Part shown: positions 1-12,300 of the stretch, in pieces | Numbering within the stretch: position 1 is the first letter of the stretch | How the letters are laid out: every line of letters starts with the position of its first letter | Origin: Apiosordaria backusii | Taxonomy: Eukaryota > Ascomycota > Sordariomycetes > Sordariales > Lasiosphaeriaceae | Direction: 5' to 3' | Assembly (NCBI GenBank): GCA_030549205.1 | Contig: JAUKTV010000003.1 | Location: 248,001-312,000, forward strand | DNA length: 64,000 nucleotides | Notes under the pieces: generated by a model | Seen by the model: only the letters and a program-made list of their open reading frames with translations | Told to the model about the DNA's origin: nothing | The model's database searches: none | Program-made: the position numbers and the translations under genes

Positions 1-3000
1 AGCCTCTCAGTCAGGGGTTCCAGAACGCTGCACAAGGGACCAAACCATCCACAGCTGAACTTTGATCTCAGAGCTTTCCGTGAGTGGAACTTGGACTCGA
101 CATGCAGTTTGTAGAACCCAGGGAACTGGGGGCCAGGCCTCATCAATCCAACCGCTGTCCGCACGTGGGTCTGACACCGCCCAAAGCTGCTGTGCTGTTG
201 AGGCGTCGGTCGGTAGATGGGACTAGTCGGCTGGTCCACGTTGCGCTCCCGTCGACAACACAGCATGGTCCGAGGGAGGGACTTTTGCAGAAATGAGGTG
301 AGGTAGGGGCCGTTGGGCTCTCGTGTATCGTACTCGATTCCATAGTCGGACAAGCCATGCTGGACAAGAACAGCTGGGCAGGACTTGTACTACTTCCCCC
401 CCCTTTTTCTTGTCCTTCAGTTGCGTGCCGCATGACGAGGTATTTGGAAAGGCTATGCCCTACGTTGCGCACCTGATTGCCGAAACCGGAGAGCTACCGA
501 GTTGTCCTTGTAAAAAAGAGTTGCACATCTGTGCAAAAGGTGGTCTTTCAGAGAGAGACTGCACACGCAATCGGTCCTGCCTTGACTTTGACTACGTAGA
601 CCCTTCCCGTCGGCTGTGCTAGGATGGTGAGGCTTCCAGGTTGATACTGATACACTACACCGTGCTTGGCATGGATTGTTAGCTCCGAGAAAACCCCAGG
701 TCTGAGAGCGGCTCGGCGTCGATCGTTTGTGCTCCGCTATCCCCGCAGTTTGCGCGAGGACAAGTTCAGGAACCCTCGGCATCTTTTTCTTTGACGGTGT
801 CGTTTGATCGAGAATCTCTTGGATCGCGAAGGGAGAAAAATGTTCCATAAGGCGCAGCAGATGCAGGTCAAGAAACATTTTTTGGATCGGCCAATCGGAT
901 GGAGGGGAACCCGGCATTGGTTTCTTTGATGGAAGAGAAACGTGGGTCATGGGTTTGTCAAGATGGGTGGGTCAAGATGGGTGGGGTGTGTTGGGGAAGC
1001 GCACGCCCACCCGCAGCAAGGAACGTCCCAGCGCTTTGTGGTTCTGTGCTAAACTCCGACGCCGCCATCGAGATATCTGGCAGGTTTCAACTTATCATGT
1101 AAGCGGATTTGAGCGACTTCGGATTAGACTTCCTCTCCCTCGTGAAAGGATGAAAGAATGAAAGAAACCTCTGGACCAGTAACCGGGAACCTAGAGAGGT
1201 GTCGTGTTCACATGCATCTGACTCATTACCCGAAATGGAAACCACCATTTACTTTGCAACGTCTCCCTGATCTTGTTTTGCAGTCACTTCTAGAGAGTCA
1301 TGTGATGCATCCCAAACGAGCCTTGAGCACATGACATGGAAGTGCTTAGGTGGTGCTTATGCAACTTTATGTATGATACAGTAAGTTCTGCTCATATCCG
1401 CATACGGCGTGCGAGCATTGGTCGGGACAAGAATACTGAAAACAGAAAGTGTTTAGAAAAGCCAAAAGCCACCAAAAGGCCTCCCAGTATCTGATGGGGA
1501 AAAACCGGTTGATGCCAGCGCAAAACGACGCTTGCGTTACCTCCACATACTACCTAAGTACAAGCCACACTTGCAACCCCGTGTTTAGTGAACGCCACAG
1601 GGGACGTCTCCGCGGCCAACGAGAATCCACGCAAAGCAAGACACCACCGTTGATCGCTGCGACCCCAACGGTCGGTTGGGACCGGCATCGTGGACTGTGG
1701 CTTTGCAATTGTAACCAAACTGTCGGTTGCAGCCCTGATTACAGGATTATTGTTCAGCCATCAACTGCCGAAAAATCAAGGAACAAGCAGTGTGAGACAA
1801 GCCACATTTGAGACCCTGAATTTTACCACAGATCTTGACAGATCTTTGCCTCGTTTTAGAAGCGATCGCCGGTGGGGTTGGAGGGAGGTGTGGCTAGTGA
1901 CGCGCAATGTTCCCCCAAACATGCTCCACCACCGACCACTTTTCCGTGTCCGTATGTGCTGAATGCAATGCAATATCAAGAATGAGTCGTTATGATTTTG
2001 AGAGGCGGGATGCTCTGAGTGGTGGGCCTTCCGAGAGGGAATCAATCATCTAGGCCGCTGGAAAGCGGTCACAGGTGCAAAGCGAGCGGCAGCCCAAGCA
2101 TCCAGCTGGCAACTGCTTCGTCAAACGTGCCAGCAACACCGTGCCCTGCCTTACAAATTGGGGTCCTCAACAATGGAAGGCCTCTATGGAATGCACGGGA
2201 TGGGACTTGCATTGGTAATTGGCGCTTCCAAGTGCCGGGAGGATTTTAAAGTAAACTCCATCTAGGAGAAACGGCGATCGCCTACTGTGCAGCCATTGAT
2301 ACCGATCTCCAGGGTCCGAAGAGGCTGTGTGCATTGCTGGGTGCCATCCCCAGAGGTTCCCATGTTGGTTGGGGCAGTGGACTGGAGCCCATTGGTACAG
2401 AATAACCGTAATCTTAGGTAGTGTTATGGCAATATCCTGTACAGGTCTTGGCCCTACGCTTGTTGGCACACAAATCCCTCTGGCAATTCTACACTACGGT
2501 CGAGGCCACAGCAATTCGGCTTCGCTTGCACTCTTGCACACGGCACGCATGAGTCTTTCCTATCCGATGCGCAGCTCGACAGGACATGCAATGGATGGAT
2601 CCAATGGACCGGCCTCCCAAGTTCCAACTGCAGATGGATGATTGAGCCTGCCGTTGCTTCCGTCGTAACATCCATCTCGTCCAAATCCCGTCGCGACAAC
2701 AAAGACTGGAAACTGGAAATGACATTGGGAAACCTCGGCATGCGGAAACCCCTCAGAGCACGGAGCACGGTCCCCGGTACACATTGGACTCTTGTCGAAC
2801 CGGCCAGCGACACTTCATCTGATGTCCCGGGACTGGTCATGACAGATGGCCCCCCGACTCCGACCGAGCACCAAACGCTGGCGCTCAGAGCTCGACAAGG
2901 AGAACGTGGGAGCTGCTGCCAGCACAGAAACCACATGGTCGCCGGTATACCGGCAGCCAGAGAGTCGATTCATGACTCAACGCTTCTTGGACGCTTCTAC

Positions 3001-3538
3001 GATGCTCGACATGTTATTAATAACTACGGGACCGATACGATAGTGCTAGCAAAGTGTTCCAAATGTCAAAGTGGTGCATCTCCCACAGCCGTTCCGATCG
3101 TCGTTCACCTGCAACCTGAGCTACGAGGTCTCTGACGCCAAGCAGCCCAGGCCTGGCCTGTCTTCCAGTTCAGTGTTGTACCCAAGTACCCAGGTGCCCT
3201 GCAGCCGACCACACCAGCAGGTACCAGCTACCGCCAAGACCAGCACAGCTGGGTCTGCAGGTCCCTCACCCAGGCCCCTCCCCTGCGAGCGGTTTCTTTC
3301 TCGGGCTTTCCACTGCAGTGACTCCCGCGCTGAACCGGCCGGACCCTTCCCTCCAGGTACGTCATATGGGGACGTCTACATTCCATGTCACCCCACCCCC
3401 CATTAGTCACGCACACCCCCCCCATGGTTGATGTTCTCTTCGTATATTTAAGATACCCGTCTGGGCTTCCACCTCTTCTGGCCTATTTTGCCACACCTAT
3501 CCAATACCATAATCTCAGCTCTGACTTTATACAACATC
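1..3538. other. Intergenic region upstream of the Rpn4-type factor gene
   Basis: No coding region could be supported here. Several open frames of 60-165 codons occur on both strands, but they overlap one another, show no recognisable domain and no consistent codon use. TGACTCA sites lie at 1218-1224 and 2973-2979. From about 3360 on, the + strand becomes C-rich, as is common just upstream of filamentous-fungal start codons. The region probably carries the promoter and 5' leader of the gene at 3539. Confidence 0.5.
3443..3452 (+). promoter_or_regulatory. TATA-like element
   Basis: TATATTTAAG lies 87-96 bases upstream of the ATG at 3539, a plausible TATA position for a short leader. It follows a C-rich stretch and precedes a pyrimidine-rich leader. 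The assignment rests only on sequence and spacing. Confidence 0.35.
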
Positions 3539-5672
3539 ATGTTGCAGACCCCAAATCGAACTACTTATCCTCACCAACAACAACAACAACAACACAACAC
3601 CTTCACACAACACCTTCAGCCAGGCCCATACGACCGCATGCGGCACACAGCGACACCATTCCACGCCGACTTGAACAACAGCGTACACGAGATCGACCTC
3701 GACTCCGAAATCAACTACCAGAGCCTGTCGTCATCGCCAGTCTCGACGCAGTCGCTGCTCTCGCAGTACTCGGGTGTGGGTTCTTCGCCTTTGTCGACCT
3801 TTGACAGCATTCCAACACCAACACTGGGAGGACTCAGAGGGGATTTCGAGGGTTCTTTGTTCGAATACTCGCCACAAAGCAACCAGGCCACCCTCGCAGA
3901 GTCATCTGCGTCGCTCTTCCCACGTATCGACCTGATGCAAACGCAAACGGATACTACGTGGATGCGAAACGGCCCGCTGACACCAAGGTCGATCGGTCGG
4001 TTTTCGCATCATAGAGAGTCTTCTCTGTCTTCTCTGGGTTCGAATGGTCCCGCTTCGCCATATTCTCACAACACCACCAACCCTCAAATTGCGGTGACGG
4101 ACTCGCTGGGTGACAGCTTTCACGGATTGCCAGGGCAGGACGACTTCAACTACCAGCTTGCGCCAGCAACAAAGCCGTTTCCTGGGGTAACACACGACAA
4201 CTTCTACGCAAACCTCGGGACATATGCCTCGGCCGGCCATACGACTATTAGTTATCCACAAGTAGCTGCGGCCTCGAAGCGGAGGAATGACCGAGGACTG
4301 CTTCAGCCTTCCGAGAACCCGATTGGATCTAATAGATCACAGCCCGTATCGGTGGCGAGCTCAATAACTTCTGACTCACCCGCCACCCCGGCAGGTGACC
4401 TCGAGGAAGACAGGCGGAACAAGAATGGTGAGAGTGAACCGAACCTTTTCGATCTCTTTTCAAACGATCTAAGCTCACCATCCCTCGATGAAGCAGTCAT
4501 GCACACCGTTCCAAAGCTCGATCGCACCCTGACTGATGTTTACGCCGATGAACTCTACAACCCAGACTTCACCATCACAAACACATCAGCACAGCTCCCA
4601 GTCTCACCAACCAACGACTTGTTTGTGCAGCGGATTCAGGCTGCCAACAACCAGCACTTGACAGCAGCGGTCAACTCTCCAGCATCCGCGACATCACGAG
4701 AGCGATCGCCATTCCGGCACGGCGCAGAACACGCACCCTTACCGACGCATGACTTCTCATCGATGGGAGCCTCACAAGCTCGGTTTGGGTCGGCCCAGCA
4801 GATGCGGGAACAGAACAAGGCGCTCCAGGACGCTCGTGCTGTTCAGCAACAACTATCTCGCGCCGCGAGTGCGACAACACCGCCAACCACCATCTCGCCA
4901 AAAGACGCCATGCTTGAATTCCACGAGTCGGACGCAGACAATAACTTTCCCCTCTTCCCTCAGCAAAACACCAACAACTTCAACATGGATGCCATCACCA
5001 AGGCTACCAGTGCTCCCAGCCAGCCGGCTTTCCATGGGCTCACCTTGGATACCACCATGTTTAACAACTACCTTAACTCTGGACTTCCCACCAACATTCA
5101 GGTGCCACAGCAATACCCATTTATCGCACGCCCACAGCCACGACAAGAGAGCGCTGTACCATCTCTGAGCAATGCCTCGCTGAATACATCAAGAGTCAGC
5201 TCTGTCGACACCGGCCTGGACTCTGTTCACAGCCCCCCGAAACGTCCCGCAGATGTCTCTGCTGACGGTGGCACGTATACTTGCACATATCACGGGTGCA
5301 CAATGCGTTTTGAGACGCCAGCCCTTCTGCAAAAGCACAAGAGAGGGGCATCGGCAAGCACATGGGCTTAATGGTAGCAGACAGCCAGGTGGCATGACGT
5401 CCAGTCTCATGTCGCAAGCTGGTCCTCACCGTTGCGATCGGATCAACCCCAGCACTGGAAAGCCCTGCAACACAGTCTTTTCCAGACCCTACGATCTCAC
5501 CAGACACGAGGACACAATTCACAACGCACGCAAGCAAAAGGTTCGCTGCAACCTGTGCACCGATGAGAAGACATTTAGCCGCGCTGATGCTCTTACTCGA
5601 CACTACCGTGTGTGCCACCCTGATGTCGAGTTCCCCGGCAAGCAACGTCGTCGGGCTCACGCCAGCGGGTGA
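3539..5672 (+). CDS. Rpn4-type C2H2 zinc-finger transcription factor, apparent frameshift in finger 1
   Basis: The ATG at 3539 is the first in the open frame; a short open stretch before it begins at TTG. The N-terminal ~570 residues are low-complexity and rich in Ser/Pro/Gln/Asn, with a Gln run at residues 13-18, typical of an activation region. Three zinc fingers follow. Finger 1 (Cys582, Cys587, His600) is interrupted: the 3539 frame stops at 5369-5371, while the rest of the finger and fingers 2 and 3 continue in the next frame to TGA 5670-5672. Finger 2 has an unusually long Cys-Cys loop containing INPSTGKPC and then FSRPYDLTRH; finger 3 contains TFSRADALTRH. This pairing is the signature I know from yeast Rpn4, the activator of proteasome genes, so a proteasome-control role is inferred. 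Possible explanations for the break are a 2-base GA deletion or sequence error, a skipped base, or an intron of 5275-5380 or 5296-5380, each of which also restores frame but removes finger 1. A GTGAGT donor at 5669 could add a C-terminal exon from 5727. Confidence 0.75.
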
Positions 5673-8600
5673 GTGTCAACCGCCGCTGCACCACACCACC
5701 GTTGTGTGACATGGCCCAATCAATAGCTTGGCAAGATCTGAATCGCCTTGTCTCGGGGACCACACAACACAACATCATCCGCATCATCCATCGACTTTGG
5801 TGCCAGCCTCGCGCTGCCGATCTGGTTGGCATGGGTGTGGAATGACACAATGCACAAAAGCCCTCGATGCGACAACTGACAAGCTTGGGTGGACTCACGC
5901 AGCATCCAAGGTCGTTGCATCGTTTGGCGTGTGTGTGGTGTCAATTGCATCGCAATGACGTCGATGGATGCGAGCTGGCTCTGCCGCGGGGTTCCTTGTG
6001 CATCATTGAGCACCAATTGTCAGCCGTCATTGGTCAGGAGGCCCTCAGGTGCGACCCCGCAAGAATTCAGGGTCTAAACCACGCCGCTTCATGGCGTTGT
6101 CCCTGCAGGGTCCAACAGGGAACCCCGGCTATTTCTGGCCTGTCTCTGGGGCTTGGGCATTCAATTTTCCCGGATCAGCTGGACCCTAGCTTTTTGGCTG
6201 CCATCGGCGCCCAACTCGAGCTTATGCGAAGCGAGTTCAAAACTGCCAAATGACGTCATTTCCACCCTCGACACCACGCTCTGGAATGGTCTCGATTTCA
6301 GTTTTGGGAGCTCTTCGAGCGATCAGCAAGCGTTTTCCCTTCTTGGCGTCCTTTTGGGTTTCTCGACATTTTTTGGTTTTTCCTATCTCGAGCTTGTATG
6401 ATGTAGTGTTGCGTTCTTTGCGGAGCAAAAGCACACTTTTTACCCGAATTCCCGCCAGTTCGATGACGAAGTTGCTTTTCAGTTCCCAACATGGGGGAGC
6501 ATTTTTCTCTTTTCTGTCCTAGACCCCGGCAAGCGTGTGGGACTGCGACATTTGTATCAACAAAATCTATGATGACGATGACGGCATTCCCACGGCGCTT
6601 GATATAAAACGGCTTTTGGGACTATGAACGCATGGGTTTTTTCCGAGGATTACGATTTTGATGATTACTGGGCGTGTACTATGACATTATGGGGGCATTA
6701 AGAAAGGAAAGCGATATGATAGATCTGTTTCAAAAGCGCAGGCTAGCAAAGGAGTGCATGGCTAGCGGGTTTCTTTTTGGATCTTGGTCTTTTTTTTCAC
6801 AGCTCATCCCAGCTATCAGTGCTGGGGTTTTGTATCATTTCTTTTTCCTTGTGTGTTTACAAGCTATTAGAAATGGTGGGCGTTCATAGACCAAAACCGC
6901 CCCTCGACGGGGAGAGGTTTGGCGGGCGAGGTGTTATTCATTTTTCAAGGGTTTCAAAGGTTCCAAGGTTTCAATGGTTTAGCGGTTCATCGGGGGAAAA
7001 AGAGAATGATAACAACAAACAAAAATTGAAGTCGGCACAAATTATTGTACGATGGTGGGATGAGGGGTTGGGAAAAGAAAGTACATTATTCATGATATCT
7101 TCGGCGGTGCGGCAAGCGTCGACGAGAAAAGTAGATAGCATCACACTTTACAACAATAGTATTTAATACCCCTCCACATACAAGTACTCTATACTTTTGC
7201 ATTTTGTGACAAGTTTGACAGCGTCGACAGATAGATAGCATGTTGAACGTTTGCACGTCAGGCCAAGTCGGACCAGAAAAGAAAAAGCGGGGAAAACGGG
7301 GCGACGTATCAGGAGAGGTTTTTTCCCAAGTCCAGCTTCCAGTCGTGCCAGTCCCATCGTGAGCTTTGAAAGCGGGGTTATGATGATGACACCTTACACC
7401 TCGTTTTGGGTGGGATACACACCCCTCCTCTGGCCCGCCGGCCCTTGTGGTAGTGTAAGTCAATGACAAAAGTACTGATAAGCACCTTAAAAAGTGACAA
7501 TGGATGGGAATGAGCAAATGACATGCATGACAGTGATGATCAGGGTGGGTTTTGGGATAAGCGTCGACGTTGCGGGTATGATTCCCGCCCTTGTGTCTTT
7601 CCATGCCCCACGGTCCCTTGGCTGAGGAGGCTCTCTCTCCCCTGACAACTGACGTTTGTGGGGAGAAAGACACTGAATTTGTGGCTGGGGGTGTGTCTGG
7701 GAAGATAAAGAACCCCCCGCCCCCTCTCCTGGGAGGAGTGAAAGACGGCATGGTATCGTGGTGTCGCACTGACGTAAAAAGGGGGGGGGCGGGGGGTTTC
7801 TATTGTGAATACCCAGCAAGTGAAAGAACGGGTGATCGGCGTTTGCTATTCTAGGGGCCTAAAATGAAAGAGGCTCTGAATTGATAGTGATGATGTCTGG
7901 ATGGACAATGGATGGATACCGGATGGAGACAGACCTCTTGGGGGTTCATGGGGTGTCGGGGGGGGGGGGTGTGACGGGTGATGCTATCTCCGAATCTCTA
8001 AACTGCCTCAGGGATGATGCATACACGTGTAGAGAAGAGCTACACCAGGTATGGATGGATGCATCGTCAAAATATAGAGATATGACGCTGCAACGTGGAA
8101 TGCATCACAGCGAGCGCCCCATCCGACTATCATCGTCAATCACTGAGTGTCTAGAGCATCCCATCATCCAAAATCTCATATACCTGATACTTACACACGG
8201 TAGAAGATGATGAATTTGAGTGCCTAAGTGATGATGATGTCCCGGATCCATTCCCACGACGACGCAATGGATAGCCTCTCTTTTGCCGAATCGAGCAAAA
8301 ACGGAGTCTTCCTTTCTTCCCTCTTCATCACAATCGAACGTCTCATTCACTGCCAGGATCAACCCCACTATCGTACGCAGGCGCTGCACCTCATGATCGA
8401 GGAAATGTGCCAAGACATCAGTCAATGTATCGAGACCATAACCGCACATCAACTCCACCTTACAATTACCATCTATAATAACCTCCCAATGACAAGACAA
8501 CCCAGCCACACACCCATTTACATTGTCCCAACCCTCGATGCTGCTGCACTCACCGTACATGAGATCTTCCGTGACTATCCGTCCCTTTCCATCCCTCGAG

Positions 8601-9350
8601 GCTTAGGGTCGCGACAAGACAACGCCAAGACATCGAACGATTCATACTACCTAAACAACTTTCAAAAGTTGGTCACATGAGCAAAACCTCACCTTAGCAT
8701 GCATGCATGAATGATTTCGAACCATGAATGCTATCTTGTCAGTTGTCAGGCCACATGTCCATATCATAATTGCCGCCAGTCTCAATTCAGGCCAAACCTG
8801 GGAAATGCGGGGAGAGAGAAAAATGGCGTGGTGAGGTTACATTTCTGGGTTTAAGCAACACGAGCACCTGGATGACCAACCACACCGCTCGCATCCGCCT
8901 GTCATCAATGTATGTATGCATCCATGAATCAACAACAACCACACCCACCGGATAGGATGATACTCGGTCAACACACCTCATGCGCATCGAGAACACACTG
9001 CCTCAACATCCTCGATATGCATTGTTTAGAAAACGGCACCCATCACCTGAACCATCACCACAATTCCCACACCCCCCTCACCCGTCTTCCCATCAACGCG
9101 CAGTATTGCAATATTGTAATTTGTGAGTAACTTTTTGTCTTTCCTGACACAACAAAACCCAAACACGACGCAAGCCCCGGTGCTCGCTTCCTGCATTTTT
9201 TCACTGTCACTTTTGACAAACGATAACCAACAAAATGAATCTACAGCCTAGCCCAGCCCAGCCCAGCCCATCCGAGTTGAGTTGATCAACTGAGCCTCAC
9301 TTCTTTCCTCATCGTCCATGACTCACCCATACAAACCATGTGCTAGAAAA
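5673..9350. other. Intergenic region between the Rpn4-type factor and aro-1
   Basis: No gene supported. Open frames at 7086-7769 (-) and 8228-8680 (+) have no recognisable domain, and in the second case both strands are open, so chance is likely. The region carries G runs near 7780-7800 and 7961-7970, many ATGGATGG repeats around 7895-8060, and near its right end an AGCCC pentamer repeat and a 12-base palindrome (AGTTGATCAACT, about 9281-9292). It holds the 3' ends of both flanking genes. Confidence 0.4.
9250..9270. repeat. AGCCC pentamer microsatellite
   Basis: Four perfect tandem copies of AGCCC, about 80 bases beyond the aro-1 stop codon on its 3' side. No function is suggested. Confidence 0.7.
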
Positions 9351-12300
9351 TCACTCCGAATCTCCCATCACAGCAGCCCTAGCGTCGGCGTACAAGGGCG
9401 TGACTCCTGTCCAGAGTTGGAACTATTGCACGCATTAGTAATTGGGAAAATATCAGGCAAGTAAACAGTGAGAGGGCATACCTGATACCACCCCTGAGCA
9501 GCCAGCACCTCCAGCCCAGGAATAGTCTTCCACCCCGCATCCTCGGCCAGCTGCATAAGCGGCGTATGTCGAGGCGTATAAGCCATCTCCAAAAGCACAC
9601 GCGGCTCGTTCTCCGACTTGGCGGGGTGCCTCAGCGAAGCTACCAGCACCTCCCGCATGCTCTGATCAATGGGCTTATCAGCTGGGATGCTGCTGATGAC
9701 CACCGTCGGGAGGGCATCCGTCGCCGCATTGACCTCCTCGGGCGTAGAGAGAGTTTGGATGTTGTACTCGGCCGGGAAAGAGTCAGCGATCACCTTGACG
9801 CGATCCGAGCTGCGGGCGACAATGTACACAGGCGAGTATCCAAGGGCGTGGAGGGCGTAAACTGCGGCGCGGGTAGTGCCGCCTGATCCGACCACCATGC
9901 CGGCACCCGGCTTGGTTTTTGTCCGCGGGGCAATACCGGCCGAGCGGAGAGAAAAGACCATACCCATCCAGTCGGTGTTGTCTCCGCGGAGGATCACCTT
10001 GTCGCTGCCCTCTGGGGAAATGGGGATGATGGTGTTCACGGCTCCGATGGCAGTTGCTGCGTCGGATACCTCATCCAGCAGGGGAATGATGTCGAGCTTG
10101 TACGGGATGGTGACAGAGGCGCCGCCAAAGTCGGCAGACCGGATGAGATCATTGACATCAGCAGCGCTGTCCGTCTCGAACAACGAATAGTGGTGAGGGA
10201 GGCCAGTCTGAGCAAACAGTCGATTGTGCAGCGCAGGGGAGCGCGAGGATGAGATCGGCTTTCCGAACAGATAGAAAGACCGGGGTTCAAGCTCGCCGAT
10301 GAGCGATAAGGCTTGCCTGATCTCGGCCGCCGAGAGCTGTCCAGGAGCCGCCTTGGATGGCAGAGCGGGATGGGAGACCGGAGTCAAGAATCCGTCGAGC
10401 ACCCTGCTAAGTTTGCCCGCGGTGCCCATATTGAGCGCAATGATGGGCTTCTTGTGCGCAGCCAGCATCTTCATCTTGAAGTTTGTGAGGTCAAAGTTGT
10501 CAGCAAGCTCGCGAGCCACGCCTACGAGTTTGATAATATCTCCGTACTGCAGAGCCTTGTTGTAGAAGGGAATCCACCCGCCATTCTTCCAAGACAGCTT
10601 GTTCCTGGGGTCGTGGTGGGATGCGATGATGTGGGTGAAGCCCTTGGTCTCGGTGACAGCCTGAAGAATATCCTCCGGCATGGTCATCTCCAAGTCGAGG
10701 TACTCAACTCCAGTCCGCAGGCCAATCTTGTAGAGCTCAAGCGCAAGCTTGTAGTCGTCATCGGGGAACTTGCCCCCTTGGCTGACAGTGCGAACTGTAT
10801 AGACGATGGGGATCTTGGCAGCAGACCGAAGAAGCGCGACCTGAGTAGCAACGAATTCGGGATCATAGCTCTCCAACAAGTCCACACGAAGCTCCACAGC
10901 ATCGGACCCGACAACCACCTTAGGGATGATGTCAAGAGCTGTGGATACGTTGGGAACGGTCAAAGACACAAAGAATGAGTGCTTCTTGGCCGATACATCC
11001 TCGAAGTGGGTGGAGTTACCGCTGATGACTGACAGGAAGCGGCTGAAGTCTTCCGGGGCCTCCTCGGAGCCATCGTGATGTGGGCTGTGATACTGGAAGT
11101 TGCTGACCTCCTCAAAGAATGGTTTGCGGCGGTAGTAAACCTCACGGATATTCTCTGAGTAGGCAGGGCGAGTCTTGTCTCTCATCAAATACTCCACAAC
11201 CTGGTCAGTATCCCGATGAACCAAGAGGACAGAGCCGCCGTTCTTTTGATAAGAAATAAGAAGCTTGCGTGCCGCCTCTGTCTCAACAAGACCGCCACCG
11301 CATGAGAAGACATGGCCCTTGGAGTTGTTTTTGATCACATCTTCAAGAAGCTCAAGCTCGGCCTTTCTGAAGCCTTCCCAGCCCCGCTCACTGCGAATGA
11401 TTTCTGGGATTGTGGCGTTTTCTCTCTTTTCCAGCTCCACGTCAAGGTCGATCAATGGTCTCTTCAGGAGACCTGACATCCAGCGGCCGGCTGTAGACTT
11501 GCCTGCGCCGCGCATCCCAACAATGAAGATGGATCGGTCAGTGCTGGGTCGGGAAGACTTAGCAGTGCATTTCTTCGTTGGGTCCTCTTCACCCTCCAAG
11601 TGAACCTTGAACTTTTGAGACAGTATGTCCCACCAACCTGGCCATGTCTTGGCGGTGCACTCACGCTCCAAGATGAGAACCTTGTGGGGAGCCAGAACGG
11701 AAAGGACACTGAAACTCATGGCGACACGGTGGTCGTCATAGCAGTAGATGGGTTCAGGGTTCTTCAACTCCTTGTAAGATTTGCCTGTGACCTCAATGCC
11801 ATCTTCAAGTTCGGAGCAATGTACGCCAAACTTGGCCAACTCGTCCTTCATGGCCTTGATGCGGTTGCATTCCTTCACTCTTTGGTTGGCGATGCCCGTA
11901 ATCTGGGTAGTTCCAGAAGCAACCGCCGCGAGGACGGAGGCCGTCAGGAATGCATCCGTCATAGGCTCCATGTCAACATGGGGAATTGCCTTGAGCGTTC
12001 CAACAGGGGGACCAGTGACAGTGGTGGAGGTGTCGGTCTGCTCAACAGTACAACCCATGGGGCGGAGGACGTCGACGGCGAAGCGAGCATCACCCTGGAG
12101 CGACGTGCGGCCGATGTTGGGAATGGTGCAAGTCGTGCCAGTAATGGCAGCGACGGCCAGGGGGTAGGTTGCCGAACTAGCGTCGCTCTCCACGACGTAC
12201 TCCTCGGGGTTCTTGTAAGAACCTTGAGGAATATGGTAGGTGTTGGGATCCTCGGCATCGCGCTCGACCTTGACGCCAAAGGAGGCCATCATGGCGATCG

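Noticed and set aside
7086..7769. 227-codon minus-strand open frame
   Set aside because: Low-complexity composition, no domain, no splice support; treated as chance.
8105..8680. Open frames on both strands (about 150 codons each)
   Set aside because: Neither strand shows a recognisable domain or better codon use; mutual openness suggests chance.
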